A stretch of DNA of 64,000 nucleotides from Megasphaera stantonii (GCF_003367905.1 NZ_CP029462.1:1984001-2048000), one strand, 5' to 3'. Numbered from the stretch's first letter, positions 44,127 through 54,124 are shown. Notes: generated by a model from the sequence alone, not told the origin. A program made the numbers and translations.

Positions 44127-46043
44127 TTGAGCAAATTTGTGCGTAATGTAAGTTTATACTTACTGATTATCATCGTTGCCGTTTCTATCATCGATGCGTT
44201 TACGACAAATAAAGCTGATAAATCGGAAATTTCCTATACGAATTTCATGAATCAGGTTCAGCAGAAAAAGGTAGACGCAGTCCAGATCACGGACGACCAC
44301 GCCATCGTCGGTCAGCTGAAGGACGGCACGTCTTTTACATCATACGCCCCGACGGACGCGGCTATGATGCCGGCCCTGCGCGACGCGGAGGTCAACGTCA
44401 TCGCCAAGCCGCCTGAACAGCCCTCGTGGTGGATGAGCCTGCTGAGCTCTATCCTGCCGATTTTGATTCTCATCGGCGTGTGGTTTTTCATCATGCAGCA
44501 GACCCAGGGCGGCGGCGGCCGGGTGATGAATTTCGGCAAGAGCCATGCGAAGATGCACGGCGAAGGAAAAATCAAGGTATCCTTTAAAGATGTTGCCGGC
44601 GAAGACGAAGCGAAGGAAGAATTGGCGGAAATCGTCGAATTTCTCCGCAATCCCGGCAAATACAACAACATCGGCGCCAAGATTCCCAAGGGCGTGCTGC
44701 TCTTCGGGCCTCCGGGCACCGGGAAAACCCTGCTGGCCCGGGCCGTTGCCGGCGAAGCAGGCGTTCCCTTTTTCAGCATCAGCGGCTCCGACTTCGTAGA
44801 AATGTTCGTCGGCGTCGGCGCGTCCCGCGTGCGCGACCTTTTCTCCCAGGCTAAGAAAAACGCGCCGTGCATCGTCTTCATCGACGAAATCGACGCCGTA
44901 GGCCGCCAGCGCGGCGCAGGCCTCGGCGGCGGTCACGACGAACGCGAACAGACGCTGAACCAGCTGCTCGTAGAAATGGACGGCTTCGGCGCCAACGAAG
45001 GCATCATTACGATCGCCGCGACGAACCGTCCCGATATCCTCGACCCGGCGCTGCTGCGTCCCGGCCGTTTTGACCGGCAGATCACCGTCGACCGTCCGGA
45101 CCTGCGGGGCCGCCGGGCTATCCTGGAAGTGCACGCAAAAGGCAAGCCTCTCGGCAAGGACGTCGATTTGGATATTATCGCCAAGAAGACGCCGGGCTTT
45201 ACCGGCGCCGATTTGGGCAACCTGCTGAACGAAGCGGCGCTGCTGGCGGCTCGCGCCGATAAAAAAGTCATCAACATGGCCGAACTGGAAGAAGCCAGCG
45301 AAAAGGTATGCTTCGGCCCGGAACGGCGCAGCCATGTCATCAGCGACAAGGAAAAGCGCCTGACGGCCGTTCACGAATCGGGCCACGCCCTGATCGCTTA
45401 TTTGCTGCAGCCGAACTCCGACCCGGTCCATAAGGTCACGATTATTCCCCGCGGCCGCGCCGGCGGCTATACGATGATGCTGCCGAATGAAGAACGGTCC
45501 TATGAGACGAAATCGTATTATCTGGCGCAGATCCGCGTCGCCTTGGGCGGCCGGGCTGCCGAAGAAATCGTCTTCAATGAAATCAGCAGCGGCGCGTCGG
45601 GCGACTTGCAGAGCGTTACCCGCATCGTCCGCCAGATGATTACCCGCCTGGGCATGAGCTCCAAGCTGGGGCCGATGGTCTTCGGCGAACAGCAGGACCA
45701 GGTGTTCCTGGGCAAGAGCTTGGGCCACGACCGCAATTACGGCGAAGGCGTAGCCGAACTGATCGACAAGGAAATGCACGATATCGTTACCGAGGCCTAT
45801 GCGGACGTACTGCGCATGCTGAAGGAAAACATCAAGGCTCTTCATAGCATGGCAGAAGCGCTGCTGGAAATCGAAACGATTAATCACGAACAGGTAGAAA
45901 ATCTGATTAAATATGGTTCGCTGGAAGCGCCTAAGCCGGAAGGCGACGGCGAAAGCGCCGAAGGTGCCGAACCGGCGGAAGGGCAGAAGCCTCATGTAGA
46001 AGTCAGCCCGTGGGGCAATACCGTATCAGAAGACAAAAACTAA
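44127..46043 (+). CDS. ftsH: ATP-dependent zinc metalloprotease FtsH
   Basis: 638 residues. The start is a TTG at 44127, decided by AAAGGAG about eight bases upstream and because [12 protein letters not shown] is the usual beginning; the ATG at 44097 has no Shine-Dalgarno. Two transmembrane helices (about 7-26 and 105-125) flank a periplasmic domain. The AAA+ domain has Walker A GPPGTGKT (194-201), Walker [15 protein letters not shown] and the second region of homology. The zinc motif HESGH is at 416-420. The C-terminus has an E/P-rich tail. It degrades membrane and some soluble proteins as a hexamer. Confidence 0.97.
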   Translation: MSKFVRNVSLYLLIIIVAVSIIDAFTTNKADKSEISYTNFMNQVQQKKVDAVQITDDHAIVGQLKDGTSFTSYAPTDAAMMPALRDAEVNVIAKPPEQPSWWMSLLSSILPILILIGVWFFIMQQTQGGGGRVMNFGKSHAKMHGEGKIKVSFKDVAGEDEAKEELAEIVEFLRNPGKYNNIGAKIPKGVLLFGPPGTGKTLLARAVAGEAGVPFFSISGSDFVEMFVGVGASRVRDLFSQAKKNAPCIVFIDEIDAVGRQRGAGLGGGHDEREQTLNQLLVEMDGFGANEGIITIAATNRPDILDPALLRPGRFDRQITVDRPDLRGRRAILEVHAKGKPLGKDVDLDIIAKKTPGFTGADLGNLLNEAALLAARADKKVINMAELEEASEKVCFGPERRSHVISDKEKRLTAVHESGHALIAYLLQPNSDPVHKVTIIPRGRAGGYTMMLPNEERSYETKSYYLAQIRVALGGRAAEEIVFNEISSGASGDLQSVTRIVRQMITRLGMSSKLGPMVFGEQQDQVFLGKSLGHDRNYGEGVAELIDKEMHDIVTEAYADVLRMLKENIKALHSMAEALLEIETINHEQVENLIKYGSLEAPKPEGDGESAEGAEPAEGQKPHVEVSPWGNTVSEDKN

Positions 46044-46046
46044 ATG

Positions 46047-46077
46047 AAAAAGCTGCGGCACTGTCGCAGCTTTTTTA
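46047..46077 (+). terminator. Intrinsic terminator after ftsH
   Basis: AAAAAGCTGCG pairs with CGCAGCTTTTT around a 7-nt loop, with a T run. Confidence 0.9.
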
Positions 46078-46143
46078 TGTGACGGAGAAAGTTTCTGGCA
46101 GATACATAAAATATGTAATGATTTATATTACTTTTTCTTGATA

Positions 46144-46171
46144 TTGACAGGGATTTCTTTTATGCTACAAT
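46144..46171 (+). promoter_or_regulatory. Promoter of birA
   Basis: Consensus TTGACA (46144-46149), a 16-nt spacer and TACAAT (46166-46171). Confidence 0.6.
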
Positions 46172-46249
46172 TTCTGTATGCCCAAAGATATAGGTATGTC
46201 AGCTATATCTATGTCGGCATCGTATCGTTAGTATTAGGAGTGAAAAAGA

Positions 46250-47218
46250 ATGAGACAGGATATCCTGGATTATTTGATGGAGAATCAGGGGACTTTCGTA
46301 TCCGGACAAAAAATTTCCGAATTATTTGGGATTTCCCGTACAGCCGTTTGGAAACATATCCGCGTCTTAAAACAGCGGGGATACGTCATTGAATCGTATA
46401 CGAAAAAAGGCTATTGTTTGAAAGAAGCGCCGGAGCTGCTGCGGCCGGAGCAGATTGCCAACGGGCTGAAGACCGGCCTGTTTGGAAAAAAGATCGTGTA
46501 TTTTGAAAAGGTGGATTCGACGAATACGGTGGCCAAACGACTGGCCGACCAGGGCGCTGACGAAGGGACGATCGTCGTCGCCGAAGAACAGACCGGCGGG
46601 AGAGGACGGCTGGATCGTTCTTTCATTTCGCCCTTCGCTCAGGGGATTTGGTTTTCCCTTATTTTGCGGCCTACCTTTCCGCCTATGGAGGTTTCTAAGC
46701 TGACGCTGGTCGCCGCCGTGGCCCTGACCAAGGTGCTGCGCCGGGCCGGCCTCATTCACTGCGGCATCAAGTGGCCCAACGATATTCTGGTCGGCGACAA
46801 GAAGCTGGTCGGGATCTTGACGGAGCTGAACGCGTCCGTAGAAAAGATCAACTACGTCGTCATGGGTATCGGCATTAACACGGCCCTCGGCAAAAAAGCG
46901 CTGCCGCGGGAGCTGAAAAAGACCGTGACGAGCTTCGCCATAGAAAACGTGCCCGTACAGCGGGTGGAATTGCTGCAGGACGTGCTGCGCGAACTGGAAC
47001 GATACTACGACGTGGCAGGCGAGCAGGGCTTCGCGCCGATTTTGGAAGAATGGAAGGTCTTGTCCTGCATGCTGGGACGGGACGTAGAAGTCTCGGCGTC
47101 GGACCGGTCGTTTACGGGAAAGGCCGTGACGCTGGACGAAAACGGCAACCTGATGGTCGAGACGGCAAACGGCATGGAACGGGTGCTGGCCGGCGACGTG
47201 CGGGTTCGCCCCGTCTGA
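46250..47218 (+). CDS. birA: Bifunctional biotin--[acetyl-CoA-carboxylase] ligase / biotin operon repressor
   Basis: 322 residues. An N-terminal helix-turn-helix (FVSGQKISELFGISRTAVWKHIRVLKQRGYVIESY) marks the group II form that also represses biotin genes. The central ligase domain has the biotinyl-AMP loop GGRGRLDRSFISP and IKWPNDILV, and the C-terminal SH3-like domain runs from about 275. It attaches biotin to carboxylases. The start follows TTAGGAG. No biotin-synthesis gene is nearby. Confidence 0.95.
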   Translation: MRQDILDYLMENQGTFVSGQKISELFGISRTAVWKHIRVLKQRGYVIESYTKKGYCLKEAPELLRPEQIANGLKTGLFGKKIVYFEKVDSTNTVAKRLADQGADEGTIVVAEEQTGGRGRLDRSFISPFAQGIWFSLILRPTFPPMEVSKLTLVAAVALTKVLRRAGLIHCGIKWPNDILVGDKKLVGILTELNASVEKINYVVMGIGINTALGKKALPRELKKTVTSFAIENVPVQRVELLQDVLRELERYYDVAGEQGFAPILEEWKVLSCMLGRDVEVSASDRSFTGKAVTLDENGNLMVETANGMERVLAGDVRVRPV

Positions 47219-47245
47219 CCGGACGGCGGCAATCGAATAGGATAG

Positions 47246-47290
47246 AGCGGCATACGCAGTACAGAACGGGCTGCGCCATGCCGCTTTTTC
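47246..47290 (+). terminator. Intrinsic terminator after birA
   Basis: AGCGGCAT and GCAG pair with CTGC and ATGCCGCT across a 10-nt loop, followed by five T. Confidence 0.7.
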
Positions 47291-47387
47291 TTCGGGAAAA
47301 TAGACGGCAAGACCTATCCAAGGAAGAAAAACTTTGTTATTATAGTAACCGTATATTATTTCATTTAGGGCAGGGAGAGTACAGCGT

Positions 47388-48152
47388 ATGTTATTAGTCA
47401 TTGATGTAGGAAATACAAATATTGTTCTCGGTGTATTCAAGGGAAAGGAACTGCTGGACCATTGGCGCATTTCGACGAACAAGCTGCGCACGACGGACGA
47501 ATACGGCGTGCTGATTCGCGACCTCTTTTACTTGAACGACGTGAATTCGGAAGATATCGATTCGATCATCATTTCGTCTGTCGTGCCGCCGGTGATGCCG
47601 ACGCTGGAACGCATGTGCCAGCGCTACTTCGGCTTGGTGCCGCTCATCATCGGGCCGGGCGTGAAGACGGGCATGGATATTAAATACGACAATCCCCGCG
47701 AGGTAGGCGCCGACCGCATCGTCAATGCCGTGGCGGCTTACGCGAAATACGGCGGCCCGGTCATCATCATCGACTTCGGTACGGCTACGACCTTCTGCGC
47801 CGTCGATAAGAAGGGCAACTACCTCGGCGGCTCTATCTGCCCGGGCATCGGTATTTCGACGGACGCCCTGGTGCAGCGCACGGCCAAGCTGCCGCGTATT
47901 GAAATCCGCCGGACGGAAAAAGTCATTTGCCGCAATACGGTGGAAAGCATGCAGGCCGGCGTGTACTACGGCTACATCGGCCAGATCGAAGGCATTGTCA
48001 ATCACATGCGCAGGGAATTGGGCGGCAACGCCAAGGTCGTCGCGACAGGCGGCTTTGCCGTCGTCCTTGCGCCGGAAACGAAGGCCATCGACGTCGTAGA
48101 ACCGATGCTGACGTTGGAAGGACTGAGAATTATTTATGAACGAAATTGCTAA
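47388..48152 (+). CDS. coaX: Type III pantothenate kinase
   Basis: 254 residues, the usual length for CoaX. It phosphorylates pantothenate, the first step to coenzyme A. ASKHA motifs: [15 protein letters not shown] at the start, [30 protein letters not shown] in the middle, and VATGGFA near the end. The overlap of 17 bases with dusB suggests coupling. birA, coaX and dusB sit together in many Firmicutes. Confidence 0.96.
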   Translation: MLLVIDVGNTNIVLGVFKGKELLDHWRISTNKLRTTDEYGVLIRDLFYLNDVNSEDIDSIIISSVVPPVMPTLERMCQRYFGLVPLIIGPGVKTGMDIKYDNPREVGADRIVNAVAAYAKYGGPVIIIDFGTATTFCAVDKKGNYLGGSICPGIGISTDALVQRTAKLPRIEIRRTEKVICRNTVESMQAGVYYGYIGQIEGIVNHMRRELGGNAKVVATGGFAVVLAPETKAIDVVEPMLTLEGLRIIYERNC

Positions 48153-49131
48153 GCCCTTTGCCATCGGCCCGGTCCGGCTCGAATGGCCGGTCATCCTGGC
48201 GCCTATGGCCGGCGTATGCGATTTGCCGTACCGCGTCATTGCCCGCCGCTATGGCGCGGCTTTGGTCTGCACGGAAATGGTCAGCTCTCAGGGGATACGC
48301 TATAAAAACAAGCATACAGAAGAACTGCTGTATATCGACGAGCGGGAGCATCCCCTGTCGATGCAGATATTCGGAGCCGATCCCGTCGTCATGGCCCAGG
48401 CGGCGGTAGCCGTTGAACAGGCTGGCGCAGATATTGTCGATATCAACATGGGCTGTCCCGTCAAAAAGATCGTCAAAAACGGCGAAGGTTCTGCCCTGAT
48501 GAAGGATTTGCCCAAGGCGGAACAGGTCATCGCCGCTGTCGTAAAGGCCGTGTCGATTCCCGTCACCGTAAAAATGCGTACCGGATGGGACGACGATTCC
48601 TTTACAGCCGTCGAATTGGCTCAGCGGGCGGAAGCTGCCGGCGCGGCGGCCATTACCGTCCACGGCCGGACGCGGGAGCAGTTTTACAGCGGCCGCGCCG
48701 ATTTGGACAAGATACGGCAGGTCGTAGAAGCCGTCTCTATCCCGGTCATCGGTAACGGCGACATCGTAGACGGCCCGTCGGCGGTGCACATGTTTGAGGC
48801 GACGGGCTGCGCCGCCGTCATGGTCGGCCGGGGCGCCCAGGGGAATCCGTGGATTTTCCCGCAGATATACCGCTATATGGATACGGGTGAAATCCTGCCG
48901 CCGCCGTCGCCGATGGAACGGTACGAGCAAATTCTGGAGCACTTTGAAGCCCTGCTGGCCTACAAGGGCGAATATATCGGCGTGCGGGAAATGCGGGCCC
49001 ACGCCTCGTGGTACACGAAGGGCATGTACGGCTCGGCGGCCCTGCGCGAACGCATCAATCGGGCCGCCACGGCTCAGGCCTTCAGGGACTGCATCCATAC
49101 GATGATGGAAGATGCGGCTGCGATGGAGTAG
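48136..49131 (+). CDS. dusB: tRNA-dihydrouridine synthase DusB
   Basis: 331 residues. An FMN-dependent TIM-barrel enzyme that reduces uridines in tRNA. It begins with [21 protein letters not shown], has the catalytic cysteine in [19 protein letters not shown], and carries [25 protein letters not shown] and [10 protein letters not shown], all hallmarks of the family. The C-terminal helical domain is complete. The start codon lies within coaX. Confidence 0.95.
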   Translation: MNEIAKPFAIGPVRLEWPVILAPMAGVCDLPYRVIARRYGAALVCTEMVSSQGIRYKNKHTEELLYIDEREHPLSMQIFGADPVVMAQAAVAVEQAGADIVDINMGCPVKKIVKNGEGSALMKDLPKAEQVIAAVVKAVSIPVTVKMRTGWDDDSFTAVELAQRAEAAGAAAITVHGRTREQFYSGRADLDKIRQVVEAVSIPVIGNGDIVDGPSAVHMFEATGCAAVMVGRGAQGNPWIFPQIYRYMDTGEILPPPSPMERYEQILEHFEALLAYKGEYIGVREMRAHASWYTKGMYGSAALRERINRAATAQAFRDCIHTMMEDAAAME

Positions 49132-49161
49132 CACCGGGGGAGGGGGCTGCTTGCTTTTTGG

Positions 49162-49190
49162 TTGACATACATAACAGATACGCATATAAT
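49162..49190 (+). promoter_or_regulatory. Consensus promoter of the greA-lysS unit
   Basis: TTGACA (49162-49167), a 17-nt spacer and TATAAT (49185-49190). It is a perfect match to the sigma-70 consensus. Confidence 0.8.
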
Positions 49191-49215
49191 TAAAGTTATC
49201 GTAAAATAGAAAGGT

Positions 49216-49250
49216 GGAAATAGTGCCAAGGTGTCTTGACACTATTTCTA
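49216..49250 (+). promoter_or_regulatory. Hairpin in the greA leader
   Basis: GAAATAGTG pairs with CACTATTTC about 20 bases after the expected transcription start, followed by a weakly T-rich stretch. It may be an attenuator or stability element. Confidence 0.45.
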
Positions 49251-49280
49251 TTTGCCGTCATAGGGAAAAGGAGTACTAAT

Positions 49281-49769
49281 ATGACAAATGAAACGCTGAT
49301 TACGCAAGAAGGTCTGGAACAATTAAAGGAAGAATTAAACGAGCTGAAATCAGTTCGCCGCATTAAAGTTTCCAAACGTATTCAGGAAGCGATCGCTTTG
49401 GGCGACTTGAGCGAAAACTCTGAATATGATGACGCTAAAAATGAACAGGCTTTTGTCGAAGGCCGCATTTCCGAATTGGAAAATAAAATCCGTACAGCAA
49501 AAATCATTCAGGAATCTGACGACAGCAGCGCGAAGGTGCGCCTGGGCTCTAAAGTGATTCTGGAAGACGTAGAAACGGGCGACCGTTTTGAATATACCGT
49601 CGTCGGCACGGCGGAAGCCGATCCGTTCAACAATAGAATTTCCAATGAATCTCCCGTAGGCAAGGCGATTTTGGGACAGCCGATCAACGAAGCGAATCCC
49701 GTCGTCGTCACGGTCAAAGCGCCGGCAGGCGAATTGAAATACCGGATTTTGCCGTTTACGGCGGAATAA
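49281..49769 (+). CDS. greA: Transcription elongation factor GreA
   Basis: 162 residues from the ATG at 49281, behind AAAAGGAG. The N-terminal coiled coil (about 10-75) carries the acidic tip DLSENSEYDDAK that enters the RNA polymerase secondary channel and stimulates transcript cleavage. The C-terminal FKBP-like domain contains VGTAEADPFNNRISNESPVGKAILG. It is followed at 23 bases by lysS, a common pairing. Confidence 0.96.
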   Translation: MTNETLITQEGLEQLKEELNELKSVRRIKVSKRIQEAIALGDLSENSEYDDAKNEQAFVEGRISELENKIRTAKIIQESDDSSAKVRLGSKVILEDVETGDRFEYTVVGTAEADPFNNRISNESPVGKAILGQPINEANPVVVTVKAPAGELKYRILPFTAE

Positions 49770-49792
49770 AAAAGCCTATAGGAGGAATTGTC

Positions 49793-51301
49793 ATGTCCGA
49801 TGAAATGCAGAAAGAAAATCTTGTCATAGAAGAAGAAAAATTAAACGACCAAATGAAGGTGCGCCGCGAAAAGATGCAGAGCTTTATCGATGCCGGCGTC
49901 TATCCCTTCGGTCAAAAATTCGACTGGGATCACCATGCCCAGGAATTGAAGGACCAGGCAGAAGCCCTGGAAAAAGACGAAACGGTCGTCCGCATTGCCG
50001 GCCGCCTCATGGCGATCCGCCGTCACGGCAAGACGGCCTTCTGCGTCCTTCGCGATATCAGCGGCGAAATCCAGCTGTATTTCCGCAAGGATATTTTGGG
50101 TGAAGAATCGTATACCTTGTTCAAACTGCTGGACATCGGCGATATCGTCGGCGTCGAAGGGGCTGTTTTCACGACCCATACGGGCGAAACGACGGTTCGC
50201 GTTGAAAAATGGACGCTGTTGTCCAAGTCTCTCCGTCCGCTGCCGGAAAAATTCCACGGCCTGACGGATAAGGAAACGCGCTATCGCCAGCGGTATTTGG
50301 ACCTGATCGTCAACCCGGAAGTAAAAGACACGTTTATTAAACGTTCCCAGATTATCAAGGGCATTCGTCAGTATTTGGACGAACGGGGCTTTTTGGAAGT
50401 AGAAACGCCGATGCTGCACACGATTGCTGGCGGTGCGGCTGCCCGTCCCTTCAAGACCCATCACAACGCCCTCGATATGGATATTTACCTGCGCATTGCG
50501 CCGGAACTGCACTTAAAGCGCCTGCTCGTCGGCGGTTTGGAACGGGTGTATGAAATGAACCGCTGCTTCCGCAACGAAGGCATCGACACGCGTCACAACC
50601 CGGAATTTACGACGGTAGAATTGTACCAGGCCTACGGCGATTTGGAAGACGTCATCAAGATTACGGAAGAAATGGTATCTCAGCTGGCCATGAAGCTGTA
50701 CGGCACGATGAAGATTACCTATATCGACAAGGAAATTGACCTGACGCCGCCTTGGGACAGAATGACCATGATTGAAGCCGTCAAAAAATATACCGGCGAA
50801 GATTTCACGGACGTCAAGACCGTAGAAGAAGCGCGGGCTATTGCCGACAAGCTGCATGTCGAATACGGCGAATACGACGGCATCGGCAAGATTATCAACG
50901 GCTGCTTTGAGGATTACGTAGAAGAAAACCTGATTCAGCCGACGATCATTACGAACCACCCGCTGGAAATTTCGCCGCTGAGCAAGCAGGACCCGGATAA
51001 TCCCTTGCTGACCTATCGTTTTGAAGGCTTTATTTACGGCCGCGAGCTGGCCAACGGCTTCGGCGAATTGAACGATCCTATCGACCAGCGCAACCGTTTT
51101 GTCGAACAGATGAAGGAACGCGAACGGGGCGACGACGAAGCTCATCAGATGGATGAAGACTACTGCCGCGCTCTGGAATACGGTTTGCCGCCGACAGGAG
51201 GCCTGGGTATCGGTATCGACCGCTTGGTCATGTTCCTTACCAACAGCGCGTCCATTCGCGACGTACTGTTGTTCCCGCTTAGCCGTCCGGAACAGAAATA
51301 A
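49793..51301 (+). CDS. lysS: Lysyl-tRNA synthetase (class II)
   Basis: 502 residues. An N-terminal OB-fold anticodon-binding domain (about 60-165) precedes the class II catalytic core. Motif 2 is in the region YEMNRCFRNEGIDTRHNPEFTTVELYQAY; motif 3 is GGLGIGIDRLVMFLT. GGAGGA lies before the ATG. It is cotranscribed with greA and closed by a terminator. Confidence 0.97.
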   Translation: MSDEMQKENLVIEEEKLNDQMKVRREKMQSFIDAGVYPFGQKFDWDHHAQELKDQAEALEKDETVVRIAGRLMAIRRHGKTAFCVLRDISGEIQLYFRKDILGEESYTLFKLLDIGDIVGVEGAVFTTHTGETTVRVEKWTLLSKSLRPLPEKFHGLTDKETRYRQRYLDLIVNPEVKDTFIKRSQIIKGIRQYLDERGFLEVETPMLHTIAGGAAARPFKTHHNALDMDIYLRIAPELHLKRLLVGGLERVYEMNRCFRNEGIDTRHNPEFTTVELYQAYGDLEDVIKITEEMVSQLAMKLYGTMKITYIDKEIDLTPPWDRMTMIEAVKKYTGEDFTDVKTVEEARAIADKLHVEYGEYDGIGKIINGCFEDYVEENLIQPTIITNHPLEISPLSKQDPDNPLLTYRFEGFIYGRELANGFGELNDPIDQRNRFVEQMKERERGDDEAHQMDEDYCRALEYGLPPTGGLGIGIDRLVMFLTNSASIRDVLLFPLSRPEQK

Positions 51302-51303
51302 TT

Positions 51304-51345
51304 AGGAAACACCCTTTGAACCATCGTGTCGAAGGGTGTTTTTTG
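51304..51345 (+). terminator. Intrinsic terminator after lysS
   Basis: AAACACCCTT pairs with AAGGGTGTTT across a 14-nt loop, with a T run. Confidence 0.85.
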
Positions 51346-51370
51346 CAAAAGCCCCATGAGGAGGAAGACG

Positions 51371-52576
51371 ATGAACGGAAAAAAGAACTTGATACTCGCT
51401 GTTTTTTGCCTGTTGTGCGCGTCCTGTCTGCCCGTCGGGGCCGTTTCTGCCGACGGCAGTCCCGCCCAGTCTGAACCTGCCCTTCCGGCAGTCCAGAGCC
51501 ATACCGGCGCTGCGGCACAAGTTGCGGCGGCAGGGGAAGGTGAAGAGGCTGATAAAAAAGACAAGAAGAAACCGATTTCCAACGGCAAGGTATTGACCAA
51601 AGAGGAAATCGGGGCTATGGATATTGCCGTTCCCAGCGTCCTGCATGCCGGCGATTTTCACGTCGGCGGCATACACTGCGGCGACAGCTTGCGCAAGGTC
51701 CGAAGCCTGTACGGCAGCCCGACGAAGTATGCCCGCAGCGCCCATTATACGACGATGCAGTATGACGGCAAGGATATTGCCATGCGGGTTCGCAGCCGCA
51801 ACGACACGGCCGATATTCTGAAAGAAACGGGAGAAGAACGGGAAGGCGTCCGTATCGGCGTCGAATCAGTGTTCCTGACCAGCGGGAAAGACGCCGTCTT
51901 CGGCAGGGGCCTGCGCCTGAAAATGCCTGCGGAGGTACTGGTCCGCCAGATGGGGATTCCCTCCAACGTCTTGCGCGATGCCGACGCCAATATTTATTAC
52001 TTTGTGTATGAAAATCCCGCCAGGGACAGCGCCATGATTTTTGCCGTCGCCAATCGGAAAATCGAGCGGGTGGCCCTCATGCCGCCGCGTCCGCCCTACA
52101 GCCGCGGTGAAGCCCTGCCGGCGCAGAATAAATGGTCGGAACGGGATTTTACGCTCATGGGATTCAGCTTGAACCAGCCCTTCCAGGCTAATAAATACAA
52201 CATGTGGAATAACCTGGTCAAACGGGACAGCAACAATTTCTGGCTCTATGGCGATTACGGTGTCGAAGTAGACCGCCGGAACATGGTGCAGAAGGTCTTT
52301 CTGCTGACCAACAACGCCTATACGAGCCGCGGCGCGACGCTGGGCTACCATGTTTCAACGGTATTGTCACTGTACGGACGGCCCGACCGGGTCGAAGTTG
52401 GGCCGGAAGCGGAGAAATCCGTCGACGCCTATTACTACGACAGCCCCTTCCAGAAGGGCGTTTCCCTGGTCTTCGTCGTCAACCACGCCAGCCGGTATGT
52501 GGAAGATGTGCTGCTGATCAGCGCGCCTATTCAGAATCTGCAGGACCCTATGGCCCGTTACGGCCTACAGTCCTGA
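51371..52576 (+). CDS. Exported protein with repeated G-x-P half-motifs, unknown function
   Basis: 401 residues from the ATG at 51371, behind GAGGAGG. The signal peptide (about 1-27) contains SCLPVGAVSA; the cysteine context is not a good lipobox. A low-complexity A/P/K-rich linker runs to about residue 70. The remainder contains recurring units of the kind GDSLRKVRSLYGSPTKY, MPAEVLVRQMGIPSNV and GYHVSTVLSLYGRPDRV, each followed by strands with YYF/VYxxP-like sequence. The spacing recalls SmpA/BLIP-like domains (inference). I recognise no exact family. The protein is expected in the periplasm or at the envelope. Confidence 0.7.
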   Translation: MNGKKNLILAVFCLLCASCLPVGAVSADGSPAQSEPALPAVQSHTGAAAQVAAAGEGEEADKKDKKKPISNGKVLTKEEIGAMDIAVPSVLHAGDFHVGGIHCGDSLRKVRSLYGSPTKYARSAHYTTMQYDGKDIAMRVRSRNDTADILKETGEEREGVRIGVESVFLTSGKDAVFGRGLRLKMPAEVLVRQMGIPSNVLRDADANIYYFVYENPARDSAMIFAVANRKIERVALMPPRPPYSRGEALPAQNKWSERDFTLMGFSLNQPFQANKYNMWNNLVKRDSNNFWLYGDYGVEVDRRNMVQKVFLLTNNAYTSRGATLGYHVSTVLSLYGRPDRVEVGPEAEKSVDAYYYDSPFQKGVSLVFVVNHASRYVEDVLLISAPIQNLQDPMARYGLQS

Positions 52577-52628
52577 CGGCGGCGCGGGACGATTCTTCAA
52601 GTATATACAAATAAAATAGCAAAAATGC

Positions 52629-52658
52629 TTTACTTATATGACTGACATCCAGTATAAT
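52629..52658 (+). promoter_or_regulatory. Promoter of the BrxF-like gene
   Basis: TTTACT (52629-52634), an 18-nt spacer and TATAAT (52653-52658), about 36 bases before the start codon. Confidence 0.5.
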
Positions 52659-52694
52659 AAATATAACTAATACTAGCAGATGAAGGTGATTTTC

Positions 52695-53159
52695 ATGGTT
52701 ACAGATGCAGATGTTTTAAAACGGTGGAAGTACATTGCTCAGGAAGATGAAAAGCTGCTTATCCTTATCGGCGGTCCCGGCTCCGGCAAGAGCAAGCTCA
52801 TCCGTGAACTGACGTTCCAGGATGGCTGGAAGATTTGCGAAGCCCGCGAGCTCTTCGACGACGAATTCTTGGAAATTCCTCGGGCCGACCGTCCGGAAAA
52901 AGCTATTTCCCTCATTTCGACGGCGATTCACCGCCTCAACGCCCGCGTTGTCATGATCGATAACGTAGAATTCCTGTTCGCCCCGATTTTGAACCTCAAT
53001 CCGGTTCAGATGCTGAAGGACTTGAGCAAGGAATGCCCGATTATCGTCAGCTGGCGCGGCAGCTTGGAAGGCAACACGTTGTATTTCGAACACAACGGCG
53101 ATCCCAAGTATGCTAAATTTACAATCGAAGATCCGAAACATGTAATGTCCCTCGACTGA
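52695..53159 (+). CDS. Orphan BrxF-like P-loop protein
   Basis: 154 residues from the ATG at 52695, with AAGGTGA upstream. Walker A is GGPGSGKS (26-33); Walker B is VVMIDNVEFLF with D89. An ASCE-like sensor strand PIIVSWRG (115-122) is followed by a conserved LEGNTLYFEHNGDPKYAKF segment. Order, length and motifs (P-loop, IDN-E-LF, V-SW-G, then a Y-rich end) match BrxF of type 3 BREX systems. No brxC, pglX, pglZ, brxH or brxA gene is near; the neighbours are an exported protein and uppP. It has its own promoter and terminator. It is either a BrxF relative with a housekeeping role or a relic; the frame is intact. Confidence 0.65.
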   Translation: MVTDADVLKRWKYIAQEDEKLLILIGGPGSGKSKLIRELTFQDGWKICEARELFDDEFLEIPRADRPEKAISLISTAIHRLNARVVMIDNVEFLFAPILNLNPVQMLKDLSKECPIIVSWRGSLEGNTLYFEHNGDPKYAKFTIEDPKHVMSLD

Positions 53160-53176
53160 TTTCCCCGTACGTGCGT

Positions 53177-53213
53177 AAAACGCCGCAGAGCCTGTTGATT
53201 CTGCGGCGTTTTA
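53177..53213 (+). terminator. Intrinsic terminator after the BrxF-like gene
   Basis: AAAACGCCGCAGA pairs with TCTGCGGCGTTTT around an 11-nt loop. Confidence 0.88.
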
Positions 53214-53293
53214 TTTTGCTCTTTTTTTCTCTGGTACGGCATGGTATAATGACAAAAGTGTTTGTTTGATTTCAATAAAAGGAGCAGATAACG

Positions 53294-54124
53294 ATGGGTG
53301 ACTATATGATTGCCGTCATCTTGGGGATCGTCGAAGGGGTAACGGAATACCTGCCTATTTCTTCGACGGGTCACATGATTCTCGTCGGCGACTGGCTGGG
53401 ATTTACGGGGCCGAGGGCCAGCGTATTTGAAGTATTTATTCAGCTCGGCGCTATTTTGTCGGTTCTGGTGATTTATAAAGAAAAGTTTATCCGCATGCTG
53501 CGGCAGTACCGCTGCTGGGATATGCTGCACCCGCAGAATTGGCGGCGCAACGATACGGGGCTGACGCTGGCTCACGTGGGAGCGGGCATCGTGCCGGTCA
53601 TGATCATCGGCTACTTTGCCCATGGAGTGATCAAAACGTATCTCTTTTCCGTCGGCACCGTCATTATCGGCCTGGTTATCGGCGGCGTGTTCATGCTGCT
53701 GGCCGAACGGGCGAAGATACGCGTGTTGTGCGACGATGTGGAAAAGATGACCATCTTGCAGGCATTTTTAGTCGGCGCCTTTCAGATGTTCGCCTTGTGG
53801 CCCGGCTTTTCCCGCTCCGGCTCGACCATTGCCGGCGGCTTATTTCTGGGGCTGAGCCGGAAGGCAGCAGCAGATTTTTCCTTTATCATTGCCGTGCCGG
53901 TCATGATCATCGCCTGCTTTTACGATTTGCTGAAGAGCTGGTCCGTATTGGACAGCGGCGATTTGGTCATGATTGCCATAGGCTTTGTGACGGCCTTTAT
54001 CGTAGCGTATATTTCCGTATTGTGGTTCCTGAAATTTCTCAATAAGTCGACCCTTACGTCCTTTGCCTGCTACCGGTTTTTAGTCGCCGTCGTATCGTTC
54101 GTGTATTTCTTCATCTTGAAATAG
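53294..54124 (+). CDS. uppP: Undecaprenyl-diphosphatase (BacA/UppP)
   Basis: 276 residues, a membrane enzyme with about eight hydrophobic segments. It recycles the lipid carrier of cell-wall synthesis and confers bacitracin tolerance. The two active-site motifs are present: EGVTEYLPISSTGHM near the N-terminus and ALWPGFSRSGSTIAGG in the middle. AAAGGAG precedes the ATG. It is a single-gene unit between two terminators. Confidence 0.96.
   Translation: MGDYMIAVILGIVEGVTEYLPISSTGHMILVGDWLGFTGPRASVFEVFIQLGAILSVLVIYKEKFIRMLRQYRCWDMLHPQNWRRNDTGLTLAHVGAGIVPVMIIGYFAHGVIKTYLFSVGTVIIGLVIGGVFMLLAERAKIRVLCDDVEKMTILQAFLVGAFQMFALWPGFSRSGSTIAGGLFLGLSRKAAADFSFIIAVPVMIIACFYDLLKSWSVLDSGDLVMIAIGFVTAFIVAYISVLWFLKFLNKSTLTSFACYRFLVAVVSFVYFFILK

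Noticed and set aside
44340-45995. A 551-codon minus frame opposite ftsH
   Set aside because: A long antisense frame is expected in a codon-biased gene; FtsH motifs on the plus strand are unambiguous.
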